Shown here piece after piece: positions 22,116 to 32,299 of a stretch of DNA of 64,000 nucleotides (its first letter is position 1; each line of letters starts with the position of its first letter). The DNA is from Thecaphora thlaspeos (taxonomy: Eukaryota; Basidiomycota; Ustilaginomycetes; Urocystidales; Glomosporiaceae). The DNA lies in contig UWYS01000002.1 in NCBI GenBank assembly GCA_900291925.1, positions 1,240,001 through 1,304,000 on the forward strand, in the 5' to 3' direction. The translations under genes and the position numbers were made by a program. The notes under the pieces were generated by a model. It saw only the letters and a list, made by a program, of their open reading frames with translations, was not told the origin of the DNA and did no database searches.

Positions 22116-22806
22116 GTCCGAGCGGAGGTGTTTGGATGATAGGGCGATGAAAGGTATCGAGTGAGGTGTCGGTGAGGAGAAGGGAGAGCAGGAAGACAAG
22201 CCAAAGATTGTGCGCAGACTCCACTTCTTTTCCCGCCGAGCTGAGTTGCTCTCTGGAAATATTCCCAAATTGCCCGATTGGCGGTGGGGCGGTTTGCATC
22301 GATCGGGGAGCGCCTGATCGAGACCTGCGCGGCTGGGGCCAAACCATACTACTGCTACTGTACGCCACTGACCGCGAAGACGCGTCTAGGCTGCAGGCGG
22401 CGCGGGCGGCGTGCAAGGGCAGCCAAAAGGGGCGCGCGCCCATCAACGCGCCGCGTTTCCCAGCTCGCAAAGAGGCGCAGGGTCGAGAGACACAGGCTGG
22501 GCAAAGACGAGAGAGAGAGAGCGCGTGCGCGTGCAAGCAAGCAAGCAAAGCACAGCGACCGCCCCGCCCGCCCAACAGGAACAGGCGGCGGCCTCTCAGA
22601 AGCAGAGCAGACCCTTTGCCCGCCCCTCTCCCTCTTCCCCTCGTCACTGCCATCACCGCCATAGATACCCGCCTCTCCTCCCCTCCCCTCCCCTCCCCTC
22701 CCGTACCGTCCCGCCCCGCCACACCTTCCATCCGAGGCCCATACAGACACTCCGTACAGCATCGACAGGGACACACAGCACACACGCACCCACATACACA
22801 CACATC
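22116..22806. other. Divergent RSA3/MCM2 promoter region
   Basis: 691 bp. It contains an ACGCGT hexamer at 22380-22385 within GACGCGTC, an AG-rich patch (22508-22520), AAGC repeats (22535-22550) and a CTCCC repeat (22678-22702). The leader just before MCM2 is CA-rich. Confidence 0.6.
22380..22385. promoter_or_regulatory. MCB-like (ACGCGT) element upstream of MCM2
   Basis: Exact MluI cell-cycle box within the 8-bp palindrome GACGCGTC, 422 bp before the MCM2 ATG. In fungi, MBF binds this site to drive G1/S expression of replication genes. A function here is inferred from the neighbour only. Confidence 0.35.
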
Positions 22807-25800
22807 ATGGTCAGTTTCATCGCAGCTCGCTTCTCGTTTCTTGCCAGCTGAACTCGGCGTGACCGCTTGACTTCCCCCTCCACCGTGTGCCCCTGCCCGC
22901 AGGCCGATCGTCAGGACCAAGTTCGCAAGCGGAGACGCTCCCAGACCGGAAACCGCCTCCTCTCCGACAATGACCCCTTCAACGCCTCGTCGCCGCTTGC
23001 TGGACCCTCTAACGCCCTCGCGCCCGCTCGCTCCTCACCACCGCCCTCTTCGCTCCCACCTTCCAGCCCGCCTGGCGGCGCCTTCTCCGACTTCACCGAT
23101 GGAGAGGCAGAGGCAGAGAGCGTCGTCGACGAAGAGCAGGAGGCCAGGGAGCTCGGCGACGACTTCCAGGCCCACCCAGACTCGGACGATGAGGGCGAGG
23201 ACCTCTTTGGCGACAACATCGATGCAGACTACGCCGAGAATGTCGCCCTCGACCGCTACGACACCACGCTTGACATCGACGACGCCGAGGTCGACGACAT
23301 CGACCACAACGCCCGCAGGCTCGCCGAGCTCAAGATGGGCCGCCGCGACCGCCTCGAGGCCGTCAGCCGCGGACAGCGGTCACGCGCACCAGAGTTCCTC
23401 CAGAGCGACGATGAGAGCGACGACGGCGCAGCCATCGTCGGCCGCCGGCGTAGGAGACACTACGACGAGCCCCAGGGCGGCGCCGCTGCGCTCGCCGACG
23501 ACCTCCCGCTCGAGCAGCTCGGCGACGTAAAGACGGACAGCATCGCCAGCTGGGTCGCCACGGAAAACGTCCGCCGCACCATCACCCGCGAGTTCCGAAA
23601 CTTCCTCGTCACCTACGTCGACGAGCAGGGCATCAGCGTCTACGGACAGCGCATCAAGACGCTCGGCGAGACCAATGCCGAGTCGCTCGAGGTCTCGTTC
23701 CTCCACCTCGTCGACTCCAAGGCCATCCTCGCCTACTTCCTCGCCAACTCGCCGGCGAGTATGCTCCCCATCTTCGACGAGGTCGCCTTCGACGTCATCA
23801 TGCTCTACTACCCCTCCTACGACCGCATCCACCCCGAGGTTCACGTCCGCATCGCCGACCTCCCCACCTCGTCCACCCTACGCGACCTCCGCCAGGGCCA
23901 CCTTAACTCGCTCGTCCGAGTCAGCGGCGTCGTGACCCGGCGCAGCGGCGTCTTCCCGCAGTTGAAGTACGTCAAGTTTGACTGCCTCAGCTGCGGCGAG
24001 GTGCTGGGCCCCTTTTGGCAGGACGCTAACCAGGAGGTCAAGGTGAGCTACTGCTCAAACTGCCAGAGACGCGGACCATTCCGCGTCAACTCGGAACAGA
24101 CCGTCTACCGCAATTACCAGAAGATGACGCTCCAGGAGTCGCCGGGTAGCGTCCCGCCCGGCCGTCTTCCGCGCCACCGCGAGGTGATTCTGCTCTGGGA
24201 CATGATCGACTCAGCCAAGCCGGGCGAGGAGGTCGAGATCACGGGCGTCTACCGCAACAACTTTGACGCCTCGCTCAACACCAAGAATGGTTTCCCTGTC
24301 TTCGCGACGGTTCTCGAAGCCAACCACATTGCGCGGCGCGACGACGCCTACGCCGCCTTTCGGCTGACCGAGGAGGACGAGCGGGCGATCAAGGCGCTCT
24401 CCAAGGACGACCGGATCGGCAAGCGGATCGTCAAGAGCATCGCGCCCAGCATCTACGGCCACGAGGACATCAAGACGGCGCTCGCGCTAAGCCTTTTTGG
24501 TGGTGTCCCCAAGGACATCGGCGGCAAGCACCGGATCCGTGGTGATATCAACGTCCTGATGCTCGGCGACCCGGGTACGGCCAAGTCGCAGTTCCTCAAG
24601 TACGTCGAAAAGACGGCCAGTCGCGCCGTCTTCACCACGGGCCAGGGCGCCTCGGCGGTTGGTCTGACGGCCAGCGTGCGCAAGGACCCGGTCACGCGCG
24701 AGTGGACCCTGGAAGGCGGCGCGCTGGTGCTGGCCGACAAGGGTGTCTGCCTGATTGACGAGTTCGACAAGATGAACGACGCCGACCGGACGTCGATCCA
24801 CGAGGCCATGGAGCAGCAGTCGATTTCGATTTCCAAGGCCGGTATCGTGACGACGCTCCAGGCGCGCTGCGCCATCCTCGCAGCCGCCAATCCGGTCCGT
24901 GGACGGTACAACTCGACGATCCCCTTTAGCCAGAATGTGGAGCTGACGGAGCCGATCCTGTCGCGTTTCGACGTCCTGTGCGTCGTCAAGGACACGGTCG
25001 ATCCGGTCAAGGACGAGATGCTGGCGCGCTTCGTCGTGAGTTCGCACCTCCGCTCTCACCCCAAGTTCGAGGAGGAGACCGAGGAGCAGTTGGTGGGGAC
25101 TTCGCTCGACGCCGACATCATCCCGCAGGAGATGCTCAAGAAGTACATTATGTACGCGCGCGACCACGTTCAGCCGCGCCTCAATGCGCTCGATCAGGAC
25201 CGCATGTCGCGCCTCTACGCCGATCTCCGCCGCGAGTCGCTCAGCACCGGCTCGTATCCCATCACGGTGCGACACCTCGAGAGCATGATCCGGATGGCCG
25301 AGGCGAGCGCCAAGATGCACCTGCGCGAGTTTGTCCGCAGCGACGACATCGACGTCGCGATCCGCGCGACCGTCGAGAGCTTTGTCAGCGCGCAGAAGAT
25401 AAGCGTCAAAAAGACGCTGGAGAGGGTGAGTTCGGCGTGGGGCGCCAAACTTGCGTTTCCGTCCCAAGGTTACCATGGAAAGCTGAGTATGCGATCCTCC
25501 TCTTCCCGCCCGTCCCTCTATGACCACTCCAGGGCTTCCGCAAGTACCTACACCAAGCAAAAGACCACGACGAGCTACTCTCGTTCCTCATCGGCGGTAT
25601 CGTCAAGGACCGCATGCGCTTCGCCCAGCTGGGTGGATCGTCTTCCTCGCGTCGTCGCAACGCCATGAATCCCGACGCGGACGCCGAGATGGTCATCACG
25701 GTACCCATGTCCGAACTCGAAACGAGGGCGAAAGAGGTAGATGTATACGACATCAGACCGTTCCTCAACAGTAAACTGTTCACTGCTAACGGATATAGTT

Positions 25801-25880
25801 TTAACGAGGTCGAGAGATCTATTACGAAACGTTTCGGTAGGAGTGGCAATAGGGCGGGGGTGGGGATGGAGGAGTTGTAG
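22807..25880 (+). CDS. MCM2: DNA replication licensing factor MCM2
   Basis: Subunit of the MCM2-7 helicase. Exons 22807-22809 (ATG only), 22903-25425 and 25533-25880 give 957 residues. It has an acidic N-terminal tail of histone-binding type (EGEDLFGDNIDADYAENVALDRYD). The MCM zinc finger CLSCG...CSNC lies near residue 361. The AAA core has Walker A GDPGTAKSQ near 556, GQGASAVGLTASV, Walker B LIDEFDKM and the arginine finger LSRFD near 688. The C-terminus comes from the third exon: GFRKYLHQAKDHDELLSFLIGGIVKDRMRF, then VYDIRPFLNSKLFTANGYSF, the Mcm2-specific winged-helix end. The intron directly after the start codon is supported by the next exon's in-frame ADRQDQVRKRRR and a good AG. Divergent from RSA3. 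Confidence 0.95.
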
Positions 25881-26063
25881 CGAGGGAGAGGGGTGGATTG
25901 TGTGTACTTGTATCGAGTCAGAAGGCGGTAGTGAGGTTCGTGCTTTGTTCAATCTAGGGTGGTTCGGTTTTCTCTTGAAGTCTGTCTGGCGTTCAGTGTA
26001 GTGTGAGAGGGGGTTCCGATCCAACAAGACGGTTCATGAAGGCAAACGCGAACAAAAGAAAAA

Positions 26064-26162
26064 TGATCTCTGCCAGGCTCGGACTGGGGACCTCCTCGTA
26101 ACTGGCAACGTTTCCACCTAGAAAAGATAAAGAGACGCACTGACGCACTGCACCAAGAAACC
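26064..26162 (-). tRNA. tRNA-like element, anticodon unresolved (possibly intron-containing or decayed)
   Basis: Read on the minus strand from 26162, it has a 7-bp acceptor stem (GGTTTCT with AGAGATC, two G-U pairs), TG at positions 8-9 and a 4-bp D stem (GTGC/GTGC with two wobbles). It also has an AGGTC variable loop, a T arm with loop TCCGAGC (one stem mismatch), and then a T5/T4 Pol III terminator right after the 3' end. With 74 nt of body, about 25 nt remain for an intron after the anticodon. Against it: the D loop lacks the usual GG, the T loop has C55, position 37 is not a purine, and no clean anticodon can be read (ATC or TAT depending on register). It could be a pseudogene. Confidence 0.25.
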
Positions 26163-27744
26163 ATTTAATGCAAATAGTCCACCCTCTTGCATATATATAG
26201 TTTTGGACGGAACGACGGTCGCGCTATCTCGAGGAAGCCTGCGTCCGCTGGCATCCTAGGCTCGTGAGGGTGTTCAACGACCTGTGGTGCGATCGTGCGA
26301 GCTACTTCGGTACAAACGGGGATAGCGCCACTGATTACGCTATCAAAGGAGGTTCTCGATGCAGAGTTCCCACAATGCCGTTCCACCGATGAGAGGTGGG
26401 GTGAGGTGGGTCGAGATGGCACGGTCTTCAGTCTTTCTATCATCACACGAAGGAGAACGAAAAAGGAAGGCGTACCCACCGTAGGATACCGTGAGACCGA
26501 ACAGCCTTTTACCCTTGTTGGCCTCCGCCTTACATCCCACGCACCTTACGACTTTTATCACAGCACCGCTCTGCCATCAACGGTGGGCGTACACGTGACG
26601 ACACGACAAAGGATCTTTCAATCTCTCGACGATTGGGGAAAAAGCTCGGTAATCTAGATTTCTATCGACTCGATGCGTCCTTCTGTCCAGATCTCACGCT
26701 CTCAGCTGACCTCGAGTCGGTATTTTGCTCTCGCACCTTCTTCCCTACTTGCAGAGTTCCACAAGCGACTTTCTGTGTTGATCCGAGCGTTGCACCTTCT
26801 CAATCCAAAGGTAGCGGGACGGGAATGCTGACGTACAACTACTGCAAGGTATTCTGCGTTGCATTGCAGTCTTTCTCATCGCTTCGAACCGAATGGTGGA
26901 GTACGGTGAGCGTTGTGTGCTCGCATGTTTCGATCCAAAAAAACATCGTCAGCTGGAGCCATCAGTGGCTGTACTGAGCAGCGTGTGGCTGTGCCTTTGG
27001 CTTACTTCGTACGTAGTTTCCTCAATGTCTTACGGAACGGCGAAGCTTGTTGCGCCGCTTCGGGCCCACTTCCCGGTTTCGGCGGGTCGTTCTGGCGACG
27101 GCAGCTGCGCACGCATCGAATCGCACCAAACGCTCGCCAAAGGTACGACGAAGGCTGTTGCACCTGGATGGGAAGTCGAGGTACTTTACTTGCTCAAGCT
27201 TCGATGGCGTGGCGAAGGAGTTATCACATCTATGGCGTGACGAAGTAAGATTGCCGCTCTGGTGGGACCTGTTCGCTTTGCCCACACGCTCGACGGTGCT
27301 GGGCCCTTTGTCCTTGCCTTATCTCGGGGCCTTACGACAGGAAGTAGAGACCGACTGGCTCGGAAATCTGTGTTTTTACCCAGCGCTGACTGGACCGTGC
27401 GGTCGAAGGGGCACGACGAAGCCAAGCGTAGAAGTTGTCCCCCTCGATGCAAGCTTGAAGGCGTGCTGTAGAGGGCTGAGACATAGGTCCTCTTGGCGAT
27501 CGGCCGCATCGGATCTGAGCCCGATGCGATCGGACGGATCGGGCTGCGGTGAGTCGCCGACTCGCCGTGGGAGCTGCTACCACTAGGCCTAGACCACCTC
27601 CTGGGCACCATCGTCGAGCTGGAATCCATCATCCTTGACATCTATCTTCTACACGTCCTGCTCCCCTACAGTCCCCACTTCTTTGCCTCGTCGCTTGCCC
27701 ACTGCCCACTGCCCATTCCCTAGCCCTGAGCCCCGTGCGCGACC

Positions 27745-27750
27745 TATATA
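27745..27750 (+). promoter_or_regulatory. TATA box of the transaldolase-like gene
   Basis: TATATA, 77 bp upstream of the ATG at 27827, in a C/T-rich context typical of a fungal core promoter. Confidence 0.45.
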
Positions 27751-27826
27751 GACCTCCCTCTCCTCCTTTTCCCCCACTCCCGCTCCCGCATCCACCATCA
27801 TCCATGCAACCGTCCTCACCGCCACA

Positions 27827-28989
27827 ATGACGTCCCCCTCTGTCCCCCTCATCGTCAATGCCGCCGCGCAACTCGACATCGATGTAGACACGCTCGACGT
27901 CGCCCTCACCCAGCGTCTCATCTCCCTCGGCATCCAGCCCAACGACATGACGTCCAATCACTTCATCGTTGCCGACGCTCTCGCCCTTCCCTCCTCGCAG
28001 CCCATCCTCAGGCAGATCGTGGAGCAGAGCAGGGGAGAGGAGTGGCAGACGGTGCTGGATCGTGTGGTACGTTTCTCTCCTTGTCTTGACTCAGTCCGTT
28101 TAGCCATCTGCTCACCATTTTGCCCTTGTTTCGCCCGTCCCCGCAGAGCGTTGCCCTGTGCGCCCTCAACATGCCCAACATCACCGGTCGAGCCCTCCTC
28201 CAAGCCAGTCCAACACACGTCAACTCTACCTCTTCCATCATCGCCCACGCCCAAGCCTATGACGCACACTTCGCCTCTGTCGGCATAACTCGCGATCGTT
28301 TCTGCATCAAGATCCTGGCTACGCCCTCTGGCATGCTAGCAGCGCGTACGCTCGAATCGCAAGGCATCCGTACACTCGCCACGGGCATCTTTTCCGTTCC
28401 TCAAGCTCTGGCCGCAGCTCAGGCGGGATGTCTCTACATCTCGCCCTACTTTAACGAGATCCTGGCACACTTTGCTGCACCTGGAACGTTGAAAGTGTAC
28501 CAAGACGTCATGGACCATCTAATGGCTGCGAGGATGGCGCAGATCTATACTTTCTATCGCGAAAGGACGCTGAGAGGAGAAACGTCACCCATCATCAAAT
28601 CGGCTAGTTTCGTCACGTACGAAGAAGTCCTCGCCATGCCGGCGTTAGGAGCACAACAAGCTACCATCTTATCACCTACGTTGATACAGATGTGCGACAT
28701 CCTCTGTCCGCCTAACGCCAAGGATGTCTATCGACCAGCAAAGGATTATAGCATCGATCTACCTTCCACCTCGAAGCATCTGTTACAGATCGACCCGCTC
28801 AGACCCGATGGAAAGGCGCAGAAGTTCGACATTGATATCGATTACCTCGCTGATGATGCCAGACTCCTCAGCGAGGCTATAGAAGAGGATAAGGAAACGC
28901 AGAGGAGACTCTACGATGCCATTGCTGTTTTCATAAAGGCAGAGGAGAAGGCAAAGTTGCTCGTTCAGACTGCCATGGTCGTCTCGTGA
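27827..28989 (+). CDS. Transaldolase-family protein
   Basis: Two exons, 27827-28066 and 28147-28989, give 360 residues. Transaldolases move a three-carbon dihydroxyacetone unit between sugar phosphates through a Schiff-base lysine in a TIM barrel. Visible family features are PNDMTSNHFIVADAL (the equivalent of the D-x-TTNP-S loop), then RFCIKILATPSGMLAARTLESQGIRTLATGIFSVPQALAAAQAGCLYISPYFNEI. In that second block, K of CIKIL is the likely Schiff-base residue, and the GI..T.IFS..QA.A.AQAG..ISP pattern is diagnostic. The C-terminus is longer than in canonical TAL1 and ends in a charged helix (EAIEEDKETQRRLYDAIAVFIKAEEKAKLL). It is divergent from classical TAL1 (DITTNPSL replaced), so it may act on a different substrate. 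That is inference. Confidence 0.8.
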
Positions 28990-29539
28990 AGATCTTATCT
29001 GCCTCTTTGTATACATATGAGCTCGCTAGGCCGGGCATGTTGCGTCTTGTCAAAATGTCAATATGAAATAGATGGCCTCACAGACCCCGGTTGCACAAGG
29101 TATCCCCTTCACTTGCACTTGAGATACCGTCGGGTTGGGACCGCGGCGGCTCTTCTCGTTTCGCAGTCAGACCACATCTCGAAGCAAAGCACATGTCACG
29201 AGGTCCGGCAGCTGCGCCAACACAAACGGATCACACGCCAAAGGTATGCTCAAGTTCAAGGGGACAGAGGGAGATGCCATCCCACCATAACCCCCGTATG
29301 CGATTACGCGACTCGCGGCTAGCTGCTGCTGCACGCTACTCTAGAGACAAAGGACCTGCGATCGACAACCAAAAGAAAGAGCGTATGGATACATGTGTGT
29401 TGTGTATGCGTGATGCGTATATGGATGCGATGAGAAAGAAACGGTCGGCTTGCTGATTGTACCTCAACACCGACCGCAACAAACGGGGCCAATGATCCGC
29501 CGCAAAATCACACTGCAACTTCCCCCCGCCAACGCCCGC
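28990..29539. other. Convergent intergenic region transaldolase-like/SUN
   Basis: 550 bp between two gene ends. Only short unconvincing frames are present, and no RNA gene is recognised. Confidence 0.6.
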
Positions 29540-32299
29540 CTACTCGTCGTTGCTGTCGCCGCCGTGTACCCTGACGCGGTAGACACACGTGTACGCCTCG
29601 TTGCCGTGGTTGCTCAGGAACTGGAACTGGACCGACTCCACCGTGATGCCGAGGTCGAGCACGTGCTGCGGGACCTCAAACGTCTGGATCGCCTTCCTGT
29701 CCGCCAGCAGCTCGTACATCGCCGTGGTGAGCAGCAGGTGCGAGTTCGAGGGCGGCGCCGGTGCCGCATCAATCAGTCCGTCGTCGTCCTCGTACCCCGA
29801 GTCCGTCCATGAGGCGTATGCGCGCGTCGCCATCGAGGCGCGGTGGGCCGCCAGTTTCTCGAGCTCCTGCGCGTCCGTCACGATTCCCCACACGGCCACC
29901 TCGCGCGGCGCGCTCGACCCTTCGTCGAGCGTGAGGATGCGCGGCGTATGCTCGATGCTGATTGCCGTGACCTGCGTCGGCCGCGAGAGGTAAACGCCCA
30001 GGTTTCCCGTCGACCCGGCAAACGACCAGCACATGCCCGGCGACGTGTCCGGGTGGAGGGCGGCCAGCGGCGGCCGTCCGCGGATCGCCTTTGCCACGCC
30101 GGACGAAGATGACGATAGCCCAGCCGATGCAGACGAGCCGGGACTCGAGCGCTTGCGGCTGCTGCTGCCGCCGCCGAACAGCCTGCTCCACGGCGACATC
30201 TTGGGCACCGAGCTGTAGGTTTCGCTCGTATATTCGGGAACGATCCGGCCGCCGGCCGTGTAGAGGGCATAGTCGCGCATTCCGATGCGATCGGCCGAGT
30301 ATCGCTCGAGCGCGGCGTCGATGAGCGTGAGCATGGTCTCGCGCAGGTCGGTTCCGTCCTTGAGCTTCAAGTCGCCGTCCGAGGATAGCTTCGACGATCG
30401 AGCCCCCGGTGCGAGCGCGATCCGGCCCGAGTCGCCGCTGTCGGCGGTTGAGCCTGGCGCACCGCCGGGCAGCTTGGACCCCTTGGGCCTCCACGACCCG
30501 GCTTCTTCGTACATTTGGTTCTGCTTGTGCACCTTGGCGAGGATGTCGGCCTGAATCGCCTCGAGATTGTCATTGAAGCGGCCCGAGAGCTGCTCCTTGA
30601 GCCGCTCCAGCCTCTTGTGGAGCGCCTTGGAGAAACGCTGGTCGACCTGCTGCGAGACGAGCTCGGCGATGCCCGCCTGGTTGGTGCGCAGGAAGCCTTC
30701 CCAAGACAGGGCGTCCTCGAGGTGGGCGAGTCGGTCGCTGAGCTCTAGCAAGCTCCTGGGCAGCTCGCTGGGCGGCGAGAGGACACGCGAGCCCCAGCGC
30801 GAGCGGGAGAAGAGCCCGCCAAGGAGGCTGCCGAGGCCGCCGCCGGAGGACGTAGATCTTGGGGCATAGTCGTCGATCCCACCGACGAGCGGTGTCGACG
30901 TGCCCAAGGGGGACGGAAAGAGGGCGGCGTGGAGCAGCGTTACGATAAGAATCGGTGCCACCAGCCAGGTCAGGGCCTTGGCGGTCCCGAGCGACTGCAA
31001 CCGATGCCACCCGAGCCTGGCAGCCATCAGCGGGGCCGAGAAGAGGAACGATGCGATGCTGTGGCCAATGCTCTGCAACGTGGCGGACGGTAAGAGGGCG
31101 GCTGTGGCGGCTTCTCCTCCATCGCCTTTTGTCGCAGCGGCGGCGTCGTGGTGCGAGAGCTGCGCATCGTCGTCGCCTTCGAGTGTGGTGTCGGCGTACG
31201 AGTAGGAATTGTCGCCGACGTCGTTGCCGTGCTCGTCCTTTTTGCGCGGCGAGCGCCGCTTCTTCTTCTGGCCGCACCAGATCTTGTTGTCGTCGCGACC
31301 CTCGCGCATCTTAGGCCAGTCATGGCGCGCCGAGCGGCGTCGGTGGCTGTGCTTCTTGCCGCCCGCCGACACGTCCGAGTCGCGGTCCTCGGCTTCGTCG
31401 TTCGAGTCTGGGCGATAAGGGAGGTGGTCTTTTGACGTCCTCGGCCTGCGCGGCTGCCGCTGATGGTGCTGCCACGCGGCGTCGCCGTCCGAGGTGAGGT
31501 CATCGTTATCGTCGTCGTCCTCTTCTTTCAGCGCTCCCTGGGCGTGGAGATGTCCGTTGCTGTAGATGCCATTACTGCCGTTTGCGTGGCGGCTTGATTC
31601 CTGGGTGGAGGTGGTGTTGACGTTGTTGATCCTGTGCGACTCTTGAGCCTCTAGCTGTGCAGCGAGGCGTTCTTCTGCCTGGTAGTCGTAGGCGAGGCTC
31701 CTCGAGTCATCTGGCTCGCTGGAGAGGATCGAGTGCATGCCGACCGAGGTGCGCGAGTGGGAGGGCGAGTAGGGGTCGTAGCCGGGCTTCTGTGCGCCGC
31801 GGAGGAGCTGATTCGTGGAAGCAGCGGCGCGCGAGTTCGAGCTGCCGGAGGCCACCGTCGATCCGAAAGACAAGTTGTTCTGCTGTGGCATGGTGCCGGT
31901 CGAACGCTCGCGAACAAAGAAGCTTGCCGGCTGGCGGTTCTGCTGCGGAGAGGTGAGGCCTGTGTGTGTGAGTGAGGGGGAGGTGATCGGGGACGGCGAT
32001 GATAAGCGATGAGAGGCGTGGAGAAGGGGAGGAGAAAGGAAAAAAGGCATGTCGGGCGTCAGTTGAGAGATGAAGGTGCAGCGGGCGAATTGAAGCCAAA
32101 GGTTAGGCGCAGTGAGGCGCAGGCGCAGTCTAGCTGCGCGCCGGTCCGCCGCTGTCCGGCGGAGCGATGAGGTGGGCAACGGGCGGGCATATCGAGCGGC
32201 GCATTGAGCGAACTGACCTTGCTGAGGGTTGACGCTGCCTGCTCGTCCTGTGCTCAAGCGGCTGCTCGACCTCGTCTGGCGGGTTGGGGTGTTGAACAT
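29540..32299 (-). CDS. SUN-domain (Sad1/UNC-84) nuclear-envelope protein
   Basis: Inner-nuclear-membrane half of a LINC complex, which tethers chromatin or the spindle pole body to cytoplasmic KASH proteins. Exons (minus) 32299-32218 and 31959-29540 give 833 residues. The 258-nt intron is in frame and stop-free, so an unspliced reading would add 86 spurious residues. The nucleoplasmic N-terminus is Ser/Asn-rich, with acidic (KEEDDDDNDD) and basic (KKHSHRRRSARH, KKKRRSPRKK) patches. A transmembrane segment (ALTWLVAPILIVTLLHAALF) lies near 355-375. A luminal coiled-coil region (LLELSDRLAHLEDAL, KRLERLKEQLSGRFNDNLEAIQADIL) follows. The SUN domain, about 588-833, has MRDYALYTAGGRIVPEYTSETY, PGMCWSFAGSTGNLGVYLSRP, SIEHTPRILTL and FEVP...VQFQFLSNHGNEAYTCVYRVRVHG. 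Family assignment is secure. Confidence 0.93.
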   Translation of the reverse strand: MFNTPTRQTRSSSRLSTGRAGSVNPQQGQFAQCAARYARPLPTSSLRRTAADRRAARLRLRLTAPNLWLQFARCTFISQLTPDMPFFLSPPLLHASHRLSSPSPITSPSLTHTGLTSPQQNRQPASFFVRERSTGTMPQQNNLSFGSTVASGSSNSRAAASTNQLLRGAQKPGYDPYSPSHSRTSVGMHSILSSEPDDSRSLAYDYQAEERLAAQLEAQESHRINNVNTTSTQESSRHANGSNGIYSNGHLHAQGALKEEDDDDNDDLTSDGDAAWQHHQRQPRRPRTSKDHLPYRPDSNDEAEDRDSDVSAGGKKHSHRRRSARHDWPKMREGRDDNKIWCGQKKKRRSPRKKDEHGNDVGDNSYSYADTTLEGDDDAQLSHHDAAAATKGDGGEAATAALLPSATLQSIGHSIASFLFSAPLMAARLGWHRLQSLGTAKALTWLVAPILIVTLLHAALFPSPLGTSTPLVGGIDDYAPRSTSSGGGLGSLLGGLFSRSRWGSRVLSPPSELPRSLLELSDRLAHLEDALSWEGFLRTNQAGIAELVSQQVDQRFSKALHKRLERLKEQLSGRFNDNLEAIQADILAKVHKQNQMYEEAGSWRPKGSKLPGGAPGSTADSGDSGRIALAPGARSSKLSSDGDLKLKDGTDLRETMLTLIDAALERYSADRIGMRDYALYTAGGRIVPEYTSETYSSVPKMSPWSRLFGGGSSSRKRSSPGSSASAGLSSSSSGVAKAIRGRPPLAALHPDTSPGMCWSFAGSTGNLGVYLSRPTQVTAISIEHTPRILTLDEGSSAPREVAVWGIVTDAQELEKLAAHRASMATRAYASWTDSGYEDDDGLIDAAPAPPSNSHLLLTTAMYELLADRKAIQTFEVPQHVLDLGITVESVQFQFLSNHGNEAYTCVYRVRVHGGDSNDE

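Larger units (their letters stand above)
25881..27826. other. 1.9-kb intergenic region with a tRNA-like element and palindromes
   Basis: No protein gene can be supported: frames of 80-180 codons occur on both strands but show no family features or splice logic. It contains a tRNA-like structure (26064-26162), a TATATATA run near 26191, a cluster of inverted repeats (27505-27563) and a CTATATAG box at 27744-27751, about 80 bp before the transaldolase-like gene. Confidence 0.5.

Noticed and set aside
24487..25560. 357-codon minus-strand frame inside MCM2
   Set aside because: Antisense to the AAA core of MCM2. The real protein on the plus strand explains the openness.
26295..27586. Overlapping frames of 80-180 codons in the MCM2/transaldolase gap
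   Set aside because: Several frames on both strands are open only briefly, without motifs or consistent splice sites. Considered as a decayed gene or transposon but nothing recognisable remains.
32000..32217. Reading the SUN gene as one unspliced 919-codon frame
   Set aside because: The 258-nt segment has good GT-AG ends, is multiple-of-three by chance, and codes Arg/Leu-rich sequence unlike its surroundings.
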